Assembly: GCA_017500935.1 (NCBI GenBank)
Contig: JAFVXW010000035.1
Location: 62,001 to 126,000, forward strand
Length of the DNA stretch: 64,000 nucleotides
Direction: 5' to 3'
DNA from: Lachnospiraceae bacterium
GTDB taxonomy: Bacteria > Bacillota > Clostridia > Lachnospirales > Lachnospiraceae
This document shows positions 46,018 to 54,781 of this stretch, piece by piece. The translations under genes were made by a program, and so were the position numbers. Below the pieces are notes generated by a model that saw only the letters and a list, made by a program, of their open reading frames with translations, had not been told where the DNA came from and searched no databases. Positions within the stretch are counted from its first letter, which is position 1, and every line of letters starts with the position of its first letter.

Positions 46018-46054
46018 GGCCGCAGGCTTACATGTGTCTTTCTTATCTGCGGCC
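46018..46054 (+). repeat. 8-bp inverted repeat in the spore protein leader
   Basis: GGCCGCAG/CTGCGGCC with a 21-base loop, upstream of the ribosome site of the spore protein gene. No T-tract follows. Possible mRNA-stabilising or regulatory hairpin. Confidence 0.45.
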
Positions 46055-46116
46055 GGCAATGCAGCCAGCTGTTTCAAAACCAGAAAGAAACGTTAATTTA
46101 CGGAGGTGAATGTAAA

Positions 46117-46320
46117 ATGGAAGGTTCTTCTAGATCCAATAGAATGGAAGTCCCCGAAGCAAAGGCAGCAATGGACAAATTCAAAACCGAAGTTGCTTCC
46201 GAACTGGGTGTGAACTTAAAAGAAGGCTATAACGGTGACCTTACTTCCAAGGAAGCAGGTTCCATCGGCGGTGAAATGGTTCGCCGTATGATCAAGAAAC
46301 AGGAAGAACAGATGAAATAA
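46117..46320 (+). CDS. Alpha/beta-type small acid-soluble spore protein
   Basis: A 67-residue DNA-binding spore protein that saturates and protects forespore DNA. Start at ATG 46117 has CGGAGGTGA upstream; the open frame reaches further back but without protein-like sequence. The two conserved blocks are visible: EAKAAMDKFKTEVASELGV, including a TEVASELG protease-cleavage region, and GYNGDLTSKEAGSIGGEMVRRMI. Lys-rich C-terminus. Direct evidence that the organism forms endospores. Confidence 0.95.
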   Translation: MEGSSRSNRMEVPEAKAAMDKFKTEVASELGVNLKEGYNGDLTSKEAGSIGGEMVRRMIKKQEEQMK

Positions 46321-46322
46321 TC

Positions 46323-46358
46323 TGTAAAAACCGGCAGGATTTATCCTGCCGGTTTTTG
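46323..46358. terminator. Bidirectional terminator after the spore protein gene
   Basis: AAAAACCGGCAGGAT-TT-ATCCTGCCGGTTTTT, long perfect stem with A/T flanks. It ends the spore protein gene and the convergent DUF3021-type gene. Confidence 0.93.
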
Positions 46359-46781
46359 ATTTCTTTCTTTCAGCTTTTGATTGAGTTTTTCCGTATTTTT
46401 TCTGATGACACTGTAAATGACTGCCCAGATTGCCAGATAGCCAAAGACAAAGATACCTGAAAAAACCAAGATCGCTGCTGTGCCCCATTCCAGCCAGTCA
46501 TTGAGCAGATACGTGACCAGATAGGCACCATACAGCACAATGCCTTGGATCAGGACCGCTATCATCAGAGGCAGTTTTTCCACCTGATAGATCACATTCA
46601 TGCCGCCTGCAATAAAGGCAAGTACAGATAAGGAAAAAATGCCAAGACAGACCTGCTCTACAGACAACATTTCTAAACCGGCCTTTTTGTTTAAGACCAG
46701 ATAAAGCACTGCCAGCACAACAGGCCCCAGACCGCTGGCAGCCATGCCGCGGCGGACAAATTCCAGAATTATCTTTTTCAT
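46341..46781 (-). CDS. DUF3021-type four-helix membrane protein
   Basis: A 146-residue protein with four hydrophobic segments (about 15-32, 44-63, 74-93 and 104-125) and a Lys-rich tail (KNTEKLNQKLKERNQK). The N-terminus KKIILEFVRRGMAASGLGPVVLAVLY matches the DUF3021 pattern. DUF3021 proteins are typically encoded next to LytTR regulators, as here, where its ATG overlaps the LytTR stop by 4 bases. Function is not established; it may sense or relay a membrane signal to the regulator. Confidence 0.85.
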   Translation of the reverse strand: MKKIILEFVRRGMAASGLGPVVLAVLYLVLNKKAGLEMLSVEQVCLGIFSLSVLAFIAGGMNVIYQVEKLPLMIAVLIQGIVLYGAYLVTYLLNDWLEWGTAAILVFSGIFVFGYLAIWAVIYSVIRKNTEKLNQKLKERNQKPAG

Positions 46782-47221
46782 GCTCCTTCATACCTCCTTC
46801 TGATCTCTGCAAAACAGCGTCTGGAAACATATTCCCGGTACCCGCAGCAAAACACGGCATTCACACCGCCGCCAAAGCCTGCATCAAAACGCGCAATACA
46901 ATGCTCATTGGCAAGGGCAGATTTATTGATGCGGATAAAATAAGAAGGCAGCACCGCTTCCAGATCACGAAGTCTCTCCTGCATGCGATACTGATTTCCC
47001 GCCCGGTCAATGGCGATCACCTTTCTGTCCAGAATGGTGATGCACTCAATCTCCCCAAATGCCAGTCTGCGCATCTCATCCTCTCTGTATCCCATAACAG
47101 AGTCTGCCCCCTGATAACTGCAGACCAGATTTTCAATCTGCTGCGTCAGAAAAGAAGGTGCATGCACGACCGCTATGATTTCCTCTTCTGCATTTTTGTC
47201 GATAATGATTTTGTATTTCAT
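46778..47221 (-). CDS. LytTR-domain DNA-binding regulator
   Basis: A 147-residue protein consisting of a short N-terminal half (MKYKIIIDKNAEEEIIAVVH) and the LytTR domain. The domain has LAFGEIECITILDRKVIAIDRAGNQYRMQERLRDLEAVLP, then FIRINKSALANEHCIARFD. No receiver domain, so phosphorylation is not the switch. Cotranscribed with DUF3021 and an ABC-2 transporter upstream; the LytTR protein probably regulates this operon. Confidence 0.9.
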   Translation of the reverse strand: MKYKIIIDKNAEEEIIAVVHAPSFLTQQIENLVCSYQGADSVMGYREDEMRRLAFGEIECITILDRKVIAIDRAGNQYRMQERLRDLEAVLPSYFIRINKSALANEHCIARFDAGFGGGVNAVFCCGYREYVSRRCFAEIRRRYEGA

Positions 47222-47233
47222 TGCTCCTGATCC

Positions 47234-47965
47234 TTACTGTTTTTTCATCTGCCCAAGAAAACACAAAACTGCTGCCGCCGTTATCAATACACTGTACCCT
47301 GCAACCGGCAGAATATGCGCTGCTGCAGATTCAAAATTCCCGGCAAACAATGCCTTTTCCATCTCTGCCGCATGGACAAAGGGCAGCACATTGGCTGTTT
47401 TTTCAAAAAAACCGCCCACAAGCTGCAGGTCAAACCACACACCGGAAAGCCATGCTGATAGGTTGGTAAGCAAAGCCCCGCAGATACCGCCGACCTGCTT
47501 CACCCCCAAAAGGCTGCCGCACAAAAGTCCCAGTGCGATATTAAACACAGCCATCGGGATGATCCCTATTATAGCATATATAATGTTTACACTGACAGTC
47601 AGTCCCAGCGGAATTGCTGCAAGATAACAAATGAGAGTCTGTCCGACCGCAATGGGCAGAAGCGGCAGCATATAGCCCATGATAAAGTCAAAGCCCGTCA
47701 GCGGCGTTGTGTACAATCTCTGCAGCAGCGCGCTTTCCCGGTCTTTTGCGATCAGTGTTGCGGAAAAAAGTGTCATAAAAGACAGACCAAATATCGTAAT
47801 CCCCGGTGTGAGCGTGTCGATTTCAAACAGGCTCACCGGTATATTTTTCTGCATCGTACTTAAAAGCACCAGCAATACCAACGGAAACCCCAGTCCAAAT
47901 CCAAGAGTGAGGGGATCTCGCAAAATCTCCTTTGTGCATCTTCCGGCAAAAGTCATCATTCTCAT
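47234..47965 (-). CDS. ABC-2 type transporter permease
   Basis: A 243-residue membrane protein with six hydrophobic segments, N-terminal cytoplasmic RMMTFAGRCTKEILRDPLTLGFGLGFPLVL, DRESALLQRLYTTPLTGFDFIMGY (the usual segment between helices 2 and 3) and NLSAWLSGVWFDL. The pattern is that of ABC-2 export permeases. The ATG overlaps the ATPase stop by 4 bases. It likely exports a small molecule or a peptide under LytTR control; substrate unknown. Confidence 0.9.
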   Translation of the reverse strand: MRMMTFAGRCTKEILRDPLTLGFGLGFPLVLLVLLSTMQKNIPVSLFEIDTLTPGITIFGLSFMTLFSATLIAKDRESALLQRLYTTPLTGFDFIMGYMLPLLPIAVGQTLICYLAAIPLGLTVSVNIIYAIIGIIPMAVFNIALGLLCGSLLGVKQVGGICGALLTNLSAWLSGVWFDLQLVGGFFEKTANVLPFVHAAEMEKALFAGNFESAAAHILPVAGYSVLITAAAVLCFLGQMKKQ

Positions 47966-48690
47966 CCCAAATCCTCCTTCACAACAGCTACAAAAGCCGC
48001 CTCAAAATCATTGACGCCAGCTTTTGCCATCAGCTCTTCTGCTGTTCCCACCGCAAGCAGACGGCCGTTTTTCATAATGCCGATGCGGTCAGAAAGCGCC
48101 TGGGCCTCTTCCATATAATGAGTTGTCAGAATGATCGTCACTTTGCCTTTCAATAAGCGGATCGTCTCCCAAAGCTCATGCCTGGCGATCACGTCCAGTC
48201 CAAGTGTCGGTTCGTCCAGAAACAAAAGCTTGGGCTCCCCGATCAGCGCCATGGCAATGCTGACGCGGCGCTGCCAGCCGCCTGACAGCTTTCCGGTCTT
48301 TCTTTTTAAAACCAAATCCAATGCAAACTGTGCAGAAAGCTCCCGGATCTTTGCCTGTGTTTTTTCTTTGGAAAATCCGTAAATCCCGCAGATCAGCTCC
48401 AGATTTTCTTCCACGGAAAGATTTGGCGCAACGGCGGTTTCCTGCGGGGATACCCCGATCAGCTGTTTTACCTGCTCCGGTTCTTTTACAATACTGTGTC
48501 CGCATACCAAAGCATCCCCGCCTGTGGGTCTTGTCAGACAGGACAGCATTTTGATCACTGTGGTCTTTCCTGCGCCGTTTACGCCAAGCAGCGCAAATAA
48601 TTCCCCCTGTCCGATCTCCAGATCAAGCTTATCCACAGCGGTCAGTTTTTTATACTGTTTGCTGAGTGCAATCGTTTTTATCGCCTGCAT
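47962..48690 (-). CDS. ABC transporter ATP-binding protein (ABC-2 type)
   Basis: About 242 residues from ATG 48690, nine bases after GGAGG; an ATG three codons earlier abuts the ribosome site. Walker A is GVNGAGKTT near 36, signature LSGGWQRR near 134, Walker B LLFLDEPTLGLD near 154 and switch His in LTTHYMEEA near 187. The signature has W instead of Q (LSGGW), a mild deviation found in some CcmA-type ATPases. First gene of a four-gene operon: ATPase, permease, LytTR, DUF3021. Confidence 0.92.
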   Translation of the reverse strand: MQAIKTIALSKQYKKLTAVDKLDLEIGQGELFALLGVNGAGKTTVIKMLSCLTRPTGGDALVCGHSIVKEPEQVKQLIGVSPQETAVAPNLSVEENLELICGIYGFSKEKTQAKIRELSAQFALDLVLKRKTGKLSGGWQRRVSIAMALIGEPKLLFLDEPTLGLDVIARHELWETIRLLKGKVTIILTTHYMEEAQALSDRIGIMKNGRLLAVGTAEELMAKAGVNDFEAAFVAVVKEDLG

Positions 48691-48833
48691 TTGTGTCATC
48701 CTCCATATTTCTTTCTGAAACCATCATAGCAGGCACAAATGGAGAATTGTTGATTTTTGTCTGTTCGGTCCTTTATGATGTCTTATCGGTCAGCCCAAAC
48801 GATATTACGCTGTTTTCCTGCGTTTGAGCAGAC

Positions 48834-48866
48834 AAAAAAAGAGGCTTGAAAAAAAGCCTCTTTTTT
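48834..48866 (-). terminator. Terminator of the alpha-galactosidase operon
   Basis: GAGGCTT and AAGCCTC arms inside A-rich and T-rich flanks: AAAAAAGAGGCTT, loop, AAGCCTCTTTTTT. It lies just after the GH36 gene on the minus strand. Confidence 0.9.
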
Positions 48867-48871
48867 ACGCT

Positions 48872-51031
48872 TTATTCTGTAATTGCTTCCAGTAAGATCA
48901 GTTCAGATGACATAGAGCCCGGAATGGTAATGCGGATACCGTTTGTCATCAGATCATAGCCGCTGACAGTAAAGGTTCTGCGGCTGTTGTCCAGAGTGAC
49001 TTTATAATTGACAGTCACATCGATTCCCTTCGGGATCACCACAAAGCTGTCTTTCTTTGCACAAGTCAGTGTGAAGGCAGCAATCGCACCCTGATGTCCG
49101 TCTGCGGACGCGATCTCCAGAACCGAATATCCGTCTTCCAGTGCCTTTACCGCTTCCGGTGTATGGTGGTAAACCTTGGAAGAAGGCAGGAATTTACGGA
49201 TAAAATTCTTATAAATGTCTACGCTGTGCTGTACAAATTCCATCTGCAGCGGATTTGCATACGTTGCGGCAGGAGCCACCACGTTTAAGGACATATGTGT
49301 CAGCATCGTATTTCTCATATGGGTATCAAAGGTACCAAACTCATGACAGCCCATGCCCGCAAACAGTCTGTCCACACGCTCCGGCGGGAGAGCCATCGTC
49401 ATACCGTTGGTGATCATGACAGAATGAGGAGCTTTCTGCCAGTCAGAAACCCAGGTATGATGAAATGCCTTCATCATGCCAAGATCCGTACGTCCGCCGC
49501 CGCCCGCGCAGTTTTCAAAGATCACGTCAGGGAAACGGCGTTTTAAATTCTGGTACATTTTGTAAACTGCCTGGAAATGACGCAGTGTCAGACATTCTTT
49601 TCTGCCGCTGCCGGTATCCCGCAGATTAAAATAATCCGCCACGGACACATTGTAATCTACGCGGAGCAGATCCATTTTATATTCCGTAATAATCCGCGCC
49701 AGCTCTTCTTCTGCCCACTGTGCGGCCTCAGGCACAGTAAAGTCAAGATAGCCTTCGCTGCGGTCACCGTAAATATGGTAAGCTCTCCATTCCGGATGCT
49801 CCTCATAGATCTTTGCTCTCTTGGCAACGCGTTCAATCTCTACCCAATGCGCAAACTTCATTCCATGGGAATGACAGTAATCAGACAGCTCTTCCAGGCC
49901 GTTTGGATAACGCTTTGCATCCGGAATATTGATTCCGTTATAGCCAAACCAGTCCAAATCCTCCGGCGGGCAGGCCCATCCGGCATCGATAATGAAAATT
50001 TCTGCGCCCATCTGCGCAAACTGACGGATAAATGCCTTGCTGGTCTCCACAGACATATCGTGCTCTGCGCCCATTCCGGCACCCACGACACATGCGCTGC
50101 AGTCTGCCTCCGGCATATTCAGAACAGATTTTCTGATGTGGGCATGCATTTCATTGACCGCCTCATCCAGTCCGCCTGCGATCACACCCATATGTACCTC
50201 GGGGGTTGTCAGCACTTCGCCCGGGCGCAGTACAAACATGGGGTTATAGGCAGTAATTTCTGCATTGAATGCCAAAGCTGTATTGTTCTGTTCGGGATGT
50301 GCCTTATAATCCACGGAAAATCTGCAGCCGCCGCTCCATCCGATCTGGGAAAAATAAATGGTTCCCATCACATTATTTCTGATAAAAATAAGCGGATGGC
50401 GAAATCTGCTGCGTCCGAAACGGCAGTCCACAGTCAGGGTATCCGGATTTAAGTCATGCCATGCAAACTCACCCTCGCGTCCCCAGCTGTCATTGTCGAA
50501 GTATCCTACAGAATACAGCTTGCTTACATCTTTTTCGCCGGTCAGTGCCGCTCTTTCCATTGTCTCTATGCCGCCGGACAGTAAAGACAGACGGCTTACA
50601 TTCATCGGCTCTTTGGAACAGTTTTCAATCTCAATGTATCTGGAAAACATCTGGGTGCCATCCAGCAGGGTATGGACACGGATCAAAACCGGTTTGATCT
50701 CACTTTCCAAAGTCAGAACGGTCTTTGTTTTTTCCGGCTGTCCTTCCGGGTTTTTTTCCACCTGAAAATCCACAAATTTCAGGCCAAAATCCAGACTCTG
50801 TCCGTCCAGCTCAATATGAAACGCAGACGGTTCCGTCCAGGTCTGCGGATTGAGTCTGCTGGGAAAGCCCGTCAGTACATTCAAAGGATATCCGGCTGCA
50901 TTATAGCCTGAAGATACCAGCACACCGTTTGTCAGTGTTTCTTCATATACCGCCATACCGCTGCGGTAACAGAACACCGGTGCCTCTCCGGGCTGATAAA
51001 ATACGTCACAGTAATTGGTTGTTCCAGTCAT
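48872..51031 (-). CDS. Alpha-galactosidase, GH36
   Basis: A 719-residue intracellular enzyme (no signal peptide) that removes alpha-linked galactose from raffinose-family oligosaccharides or galactomannan fragments. It has an N-terminal beta-sandwich of about 300 residues, barrel motifs EIFIIDAGWACPPEDLDWFG near 335, LLRVDYNVSV with candidate nucleophile Asp459, FENCAGGGGRTDLGMM near 506 and WVSDW with candidate acid/base Asp530. Spacing of 71 residues fits GH36. The usual KWDxN is RVDYN here. It is the last gene behind the acyltransferase pair, 41 bases after the DHHW gene, and ends at a terminator. Confidence 0.92.
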   Translation of the reverse strand: MTGTTNYCDVFYQPGEAPVFCYRSGMAVYEETLTNGVLVSSGYNAAGYPLNVLTGFPSRLNPQTWTEPSAFHIELDGQSLDFGLKFVDFQVEKNPEGQPEKTKTVLTLESEIKPVLIRVHTLLDGTQMFSRYIEIENCSKEPMNVSRLSLLSGGIETMERAALTGEKDVSKLYSVGYFDNDSWGREGEFAWHDLNPDTLTVDCRFGRSRFRHPLIFIRNNVMGTIYFSQIGWSGGCRFSVDYKAHPEQNNTALAFNAEITAYNPMFVLRPGEVLTTPEVHMGVIAGGLDEAVNEMHAHIRKSVLNMPEADCSACVVGAGMGAEHDMSVETSKAFIRQFAQMGAEIFIIDAGWACPPEDLDWFGYNGINIPDAKRYPNGLEELSDYCHSHGMKFAHWVEIERVAKRAKIYEEHPEWRAYHIYGDRSEGYLDFTVPEAAQWAEEELARIITEYKMDLLRVDYNVSVADYFNLRDTGSGRKECLTLRHFQAVYKMYQNLKRRFPDVIFENCAGGGGRTDLGMMKAFHHTWVSDWQKAPHSVMITNGMTMALPPERVDRLFAGMGCHEFGTFDTHMRNTMLTHMSLNVVAPAATYANPLQMEFVQHSVDIYKNFIRKFLPSSKVYHHTPEAVKALEDGYSVLEIASADGHQGAIAAFTLTCAKKDSFVVIPKGIDVTVNYKVTLDNSRRTFTVSGYDLMTNGIRITIPGSMSSELILLEAITE

Positions 51032-51071
51032 TTTGATTTCCTCGCTTTCTGCCGCGTAATGCGCACGTTTC

Positions 51072-52178
51072 TTATTTCAAAGCCAGACTGTTGTTTAAAA
51101 GCAGGGTACTATATAAAAATAACACATCCTGATCCTTAAATTCAATAAAATTTCCCAGCATACTGCTGCTGACATAACGGATATCCACCAAAGTGACCTT
51201 GCTGTAGCCTTCCACCAAAAGAGGCACAAGGCTTCCCGCAAACGAATCCCGGAATACGACCAGCTCTTTTTTTGAGGTTGCTGCAGGGTTTTCCACCACC
51301 AAAAGGGCATCCGATCCGCCCAGAAACATCTCGTAAGGATCTCTTCCCTGCGCTGTCTGCAGATCATACATCTGCTTTTGCTTTGGCTTTCCGGTATCGT
51401 AACTGGTCACAATGCAGCTCTCCAGCATGTCGTTGGTCAGATAATACAGCTGATCCGGCTTTAATGGCAAAGCCGTCTGTCCTTTATATACACCAAAAAA
51501 CTGCTCATTGGCAAGCTTCTTTTCATAGGACGCCTGCAGCTTTACCCCCATGGCATCCGCCAAAAGCTCTGCCGCTTTTTCCAGATTTTCCTGCTTCCAG
51601 TGGGTATCCGTGCGGTAATAGTCCTGCAAAGAAAGCACACCGGAAATATCCACATACTGCATGTAATCTGTCTTTTCCCGCATTTTTCCGATCAGCTCCT
51701 GCAAATCAACAGAAAGCCGTCCGGCTTCTTTAGCCAGATAACAGCCCTTATCGGGAATCACCGAAAAATAAAGCTTTGTGTCTGTATCAGCCAGATACGT
51801 ATCATAGAGATACAAAAAACGGTCTGCCGCATGATCCAGCATCTTTTCCTGCAGCGGATATTCCATTTTGGCAGCATAACCGTCATGCAGATACAGATCA
51901 TTGTTGTCCAGCTTGCCAAACACAAACTGCTCTGCCGCTGCCTTGATACTGCGGAACAGATCCCGCATGGGAAACTGGTCTGCCGCATAGTCTTCAAAGT
52001 CGGAAATGAATTTCCCATTCCAAAAACGCTCTGCACTCCAGTCAGGCCGTCCGGGCAGCACTCTTCTTTCGCTTTCCGAATAAGTCTCCGGCGTTTTAAC
52101 CATACACCACAGGGCAAAAATGCCAAGAAACACTGCCATGGTGATCACCAGGATCAGATCTTTTTTTCTGTTTTCCAT
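51072..52178 (-). CDS. DHHW-family (AlgJ/AlgX-like) secreted acylation partner
   Basis: A 368-residue protein with an N-terminal membrane anchor (about 8-28), then an outward domain. The conserved YRTDTHWKQENL near 188-199 is the DTHW/DHHW catalytic-type motif of AlgJ/AlgX and WssH-partner proteins, and a VFRDSFAGSLVPLL segment near 310 gives the GxSF/RDS-like Ser. N-terminal SESERRVLPGRPDWSAERFWNGKFISDFEDYAADQFPMRD is the typical DHHW region. Together with the MBOAT protein 11 bases upstream it probably O-acylates an extracellular polymer. Confidence 0.88.
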   Translation of the reverse strand: MENRKKDLILVITMAVFLGIFALWCMVKTPETYSESERRVLPGRPDWSAERFWNGKFISDFEDYAADQFPMRDLFRSIKAAAEQFVFGKLDNNDLYLHDGYAAKMEYPLQEKMLDHAADRFLYLYDTYLADTDTKLYFSVIPDKGCYLAKEAGRLSVDLQELIGKMREKTDYMQYVDISGVLSLQDYYRTDTHWKQENLEKAAELLADAMGVKLQASYEKKLANEQFFGVYKGQTALPLKPDQLYYLTNDMLESCIVTSYDTGKPKQKQMYDLQTAQGRDPYEMFLGGSDALLVVENPAATSKKELVVFRDSFAGSLVPLLVEGYSKVTLVDIRYVSSSMLGNFIEFKDQDVLFLYSTLLLNNSLALK

Positions 52179-52189
52179 GCCGCTGCCTC

Positions 52190-53590
52190 CTAAAACCGAA
52201 AATACAAGAAGGGATTAAAAGACCCGTCCACCAGATAAGCTGTCATCACAAGCATCAGAACCACACAGACAACAGGTTCTGCCGCTGCCATAAGCGCTCC
52301 GGTTTTTTCATGATTTTTTAATCTCTGCGCCATTTTTGCAGGCCAGGGAGTTGCTCCTGCGACCGCCAGCACAAACACAAGCGCATAGCTGCGCAGATAA
52401 TAAACAGCCTCTGCAGACCACAAGGGTAAGTTTTGTCCGATGCCGAACAAACCGCCCACGGTCGCGGCCGCGTCGCGCAGATCAGAAGCGTTAAACAGCA
52501 CGAAGCCCAGCATGACAAACAGCATTACATATACATGCCGCCAGAACTTTGCCTTTTCCAGATAAGGCAAAAGCCACATTTTTTCATTGACCAACAGCAC
52601 TGCAAACAAAAGTCCCCACAAAATAAAATTCCAGGACGCGCCATGCCAAAAGCCGGTCAGAAACCATACCACAAAAATGTTGAAAAACCAGCGGGCTTTT
52701 TTCACCCGGTTGCCGCCCAGCGGAATGTAGACATAATCCCGAAACCAGCTGCCCAGGGAAATATGCCATCTTCTCCAGAATTCCGTGATACTGCCGGAAA
52801 TATAGGGATAGTCAAAGTTTTCCAGAAAGGTAAATCCAAGCATCCTGCCAAGCCCGATCGCCATATCGCTGTATCCCGAAAAATCAAAGTAAATATGCAG
52901 TGTAAATGCCGCCGCATACATCCAGTAAAACAGCACGCTTTTCTCTGCAGACGCCTGAAAAATATCACACAGCTGCCCCAGCGCATTGGCAAGCAGAATC
53001 TTCTTTGCAAGACCCGTCACAAAACGCCGGATGCCGCAGGCTGTCTTTTCTATGCCAAGCGTCCTGTGTGCAAGCTGCGCTGCCACATCCTTATACCGCA
53101 CAATGGGACCGGCGATCAGCTGCGGAAACATGGATACATAAGCTGCCAGCAAGATCAGATTCTTCTGCGCCGGTTCTCCTCTGTACACATCCACCACATA
53201 GCTTAACACCTGAAAGATATAAAAACTGATTCCGATCGGAAGCGCAATCTGCAAAAGCGACAGAGTTGCCCCTGTCGCCTCATTGATGTTCCAGATCAGA
53301 AAATCCGCATATTTAAAATATCCAAGCAGCACTGCAAAAAACAAAACAGCTGCTCCCAGAATGCCCTGACGCATTCTTTTTTGGGAGGTCAATTCGATGA
53401 GAATACCGAATAGATACCCTGCAAGAATCGCTCCTATCATTAAAAACACGTACTTTGGTTCTCCCCAGGCATAAAAAATCAGACTGGCTGTCACAAGAAG
53501 CGCATTTTTAAGCTGCCCCGGCACTGCGTAATACAAAACCAAAAAGATGGGCAAAAAATAAAATAAAAACGGGATTCCTGAAAAAAGCAT
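52190..53590 (-). CDS. MBOAT-family O-acyltransferase (AlgI/DltB-like)
   Basis: A 466-residue protein with about ten or more membrane segments. GISFYIFQVLSYVVDVYRGE near 115, FDFSGYSDMAIGLGRMLGF near 235, FWRRWHISLGSWFRDYVYIPLGGNR near 268 and FLTGFWHGASWNFILWG near 310, with the invariant His, are the AlgI-type MBOAT motifs. Such proteins move acyl groups, usually acetyl, across the membrane onto surface polysaccharides. It is flanked by a lipoprotein gene (3 bases before) and a DHHW protein (11 bases after), giving a surface O-acylation operon. Confidence 0.93.
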   Translation of the reverse strand: MLFSGIPFLFYFLPIFLVLYYAVPGQLKNALLVTASLIFYAWGEPKYVFLMIGAILAGYLFGILIELTSQKRMRQGILGAAVLFFAVLLGYFKYADFLIWNINEATGATLSLLQIALPIGISFYIFQVLSYVVDVYRGEPAQKNLILLAAYVSMFPQLIAGPIVRYKDVAAQLAHRTLGIEKTACGIRRFVTGLAKKILLANALGQLCDIFQASAEKSVLFYWMYAAAFTLHIYFDFSGYSDMAIGLGRMLGFTFLENFDYPYISGSITEFWRRWHISLGSWFRDYVYIPLGGNRVKKARWFFNIFVVWFLTGFWHGASWNFILWGLLFAVLLVNEKMWLLPYLEKAKFWRHVYVMLFVMLGFVLFNASDLRDAAATVGGLFGIGQNLPLWSAEAVYYLRSYALVFVLAVAGATPWPAKMAQRLKNHEKTGALMAAAEPVVCVVLMLVMTAYLVDGSFNPFLYFRF

Positions 53591-53593
53591 ACT

Positions 53594-54220
53594 TTATTCT
53601 TCCAAAGACTTAGGACACATCAGAAAGAACACCTTGTCACCGGCACTTTCCACCACAGTTTCTTCTGCTTCGGTACAAATATTCCAGCGGGGATCTGCAT
53701 TGTCTGTCAGCAGCTTGATAAAGCCTTCCGTGTCTGCACCATCTTCCAGGGTAAATACATAACCTACAAAAGGAATGGTGCCGATCATGGGCATAAAGAC
53801 TGCGCCTTCCTTAAAACCGGTGATCTCGGCATTGCCAAAGCCGGTCAGCAGGCCGGGTTCCACAGGCATAAAACCGCCGGAGAATAAGATCGCTTCATTG
53901 GTGATCAGCTTTTCAGCCAGCTCCTGCGCAGTTGCTGCTGCATTGGCAGAAGTTTCGTTTACAAATACGGAAAGCAGTGTCTGGCCCAGTGTATCACCGC
54001 TTACATCTGCAGCAGGCGCATCTGCGTTTTCCTCTGCCTTTTCTTCTGTTGTGTCTTCTGCGATCTGTGTCTCTGCTTCCTGCTCATCGGCATCTTCGTC
54101 TGCATCCTGCATAACGGTTTCTTCCACAGCCTCATTATCATTGTTTTCCTTAGCACCGCAGGCAGTCACGGAACATACCATTGCTGCTGCCAGTAAAAGT
54201 GCGATCAGTTTCTTTTTCAT
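53594..54220 (-). CDS. Lipoprotein of unknown function (possibly DUF4358)
   Basis: A 208-residue lipoprotein: basic start MKKKLIALLLAAAMVC with lipobox TACG (Cys 21), a long acidic linker of Asp/Glu/Ala (about 24-70), then a compact domain (about 75-208) with SGDTLGQTLLSVF, GLLTGFGNAEITGFKEG and YVFTLEDGADTEGFIKLL. Lachnospiraceae DUF4358 lipoproteins next to MBOAT genes look similar, but I cannot confirm the family by eye. It is the first gene of the lipoprotein-MBOAT-DHHW-GH36 run. The 124 bases upstream include a poly-T stretch and no clear promoter. Confidence 0.7.
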   Translation of the reverse strand: MKKKLIALLLAAAMVCSVTACGAKENNDNEAVEETVMQDADEDADEQEAETQIAEDTTEEKAEENADAPAADVSGDTLGQTLLSVFVNETSANAAATAQELAEKLITNEAILFSGGFMPVEPGLLTGFGNAEITGFKEGAVFMPMIGTIPFVGYVFTLEDGADTEGFIKLLTDNADPRWNICTEAEETVVESAGDKVFFLMCPKSLEE

Positions 54221-54344
54221 AAATCAAACTCCTCTTTCATAATCAATTTTGTCTGCCAGATACTATAACGCAAACACTTCCCCAAAGGTTGCAGCGTCAG
54301 AATTTTTTTTTATTTTTTCTTAGTATGGCATCTCCGGACCGGTT

Positions 54345-54767
54345 TCATCCGTTTTCCATGTCCTTTTTCCGCTGTGCTGCCAGATAATTGATCACATCGC
54401 CTCTGGTCACAATACCGATAAAAATACGTCCGTCATCCACCACCGGCACAAAGTTCTGGATTGCCACTTTTTCAAGCAGCCCTTCCATGGTCTCCCCGAT
54501 ATGTACCGGCTTATTGTCTCTGGCACGCTTGATCTCCATGACGGAATAGTTTTCCATTTCACGGATATTGGGAAATCCCAGCTCTTTGATTCCCCAGAGC
54601 ACATCACCGTCCGTCAGTGTACCGATATATCTGCCGTCCACGGAAAGAAGCGGCACCGCAGAATAACCGTGATGTTCCATTTTCTCCAGCACCTGACGCA
54701 GGGTCTCGTCTTCTCTGACATGGGCCACTTCAATTTTAGGTGTTAAAAAGAAAAGTATATTCTTCAT
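54345..54767 (-). CDS. Two-CBS-domain protein
   Basis: About 140 residues from ATG 54767 (GGGAG precedes it; the open frame extends back without protein-like sequence). It consists of two CBS motifs: VREDETLRQVLEKMEHHGYSAVPLLSVDGRYIGTLTDGDVLW at about 14-55, and a second at about 83-130 ending FVPVVDDGRIFIGIVTRGDVINYL. Tandem CBS pairs usually bind adenine nucleotides. No catalytic domain is attached, so it may be a stand-alone sensor. It starts 14 bases after the DJ-1-family gene and is likely cotranscribed with it. Confidence 0.9.
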   Translation of the reverse strand: MKNILFFLTPKIEVAHVREDETLRQVLEKMEHHGYSAVPLLSVDGRYIGTLTDGDVLWGIKELGFPNIREMENYSVMEIKRARDNKPVHIGETMEGLLEKVAIQNFVPVVDDGRIFIGIVTRGDVINYLAAQRKKDMENG

Positions 54768-54781
54768 CTGTATCTCCCGTA

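Noticed and set aside
49577-50452. A 291-codon plus-strand open frame opposite the GH36 gene
   Set aside because: Complete overlap with the catalytic part of alpha-galactosidase and composition rich in Cys/His/Ile; a shadow.
52433-53206. A 257-codon plus-strand open frame opposite the MBOAT gene
   Set aside because: Antisense to a well-supported membrane protein; rich in Lys/His/Gln without a domain pattern.
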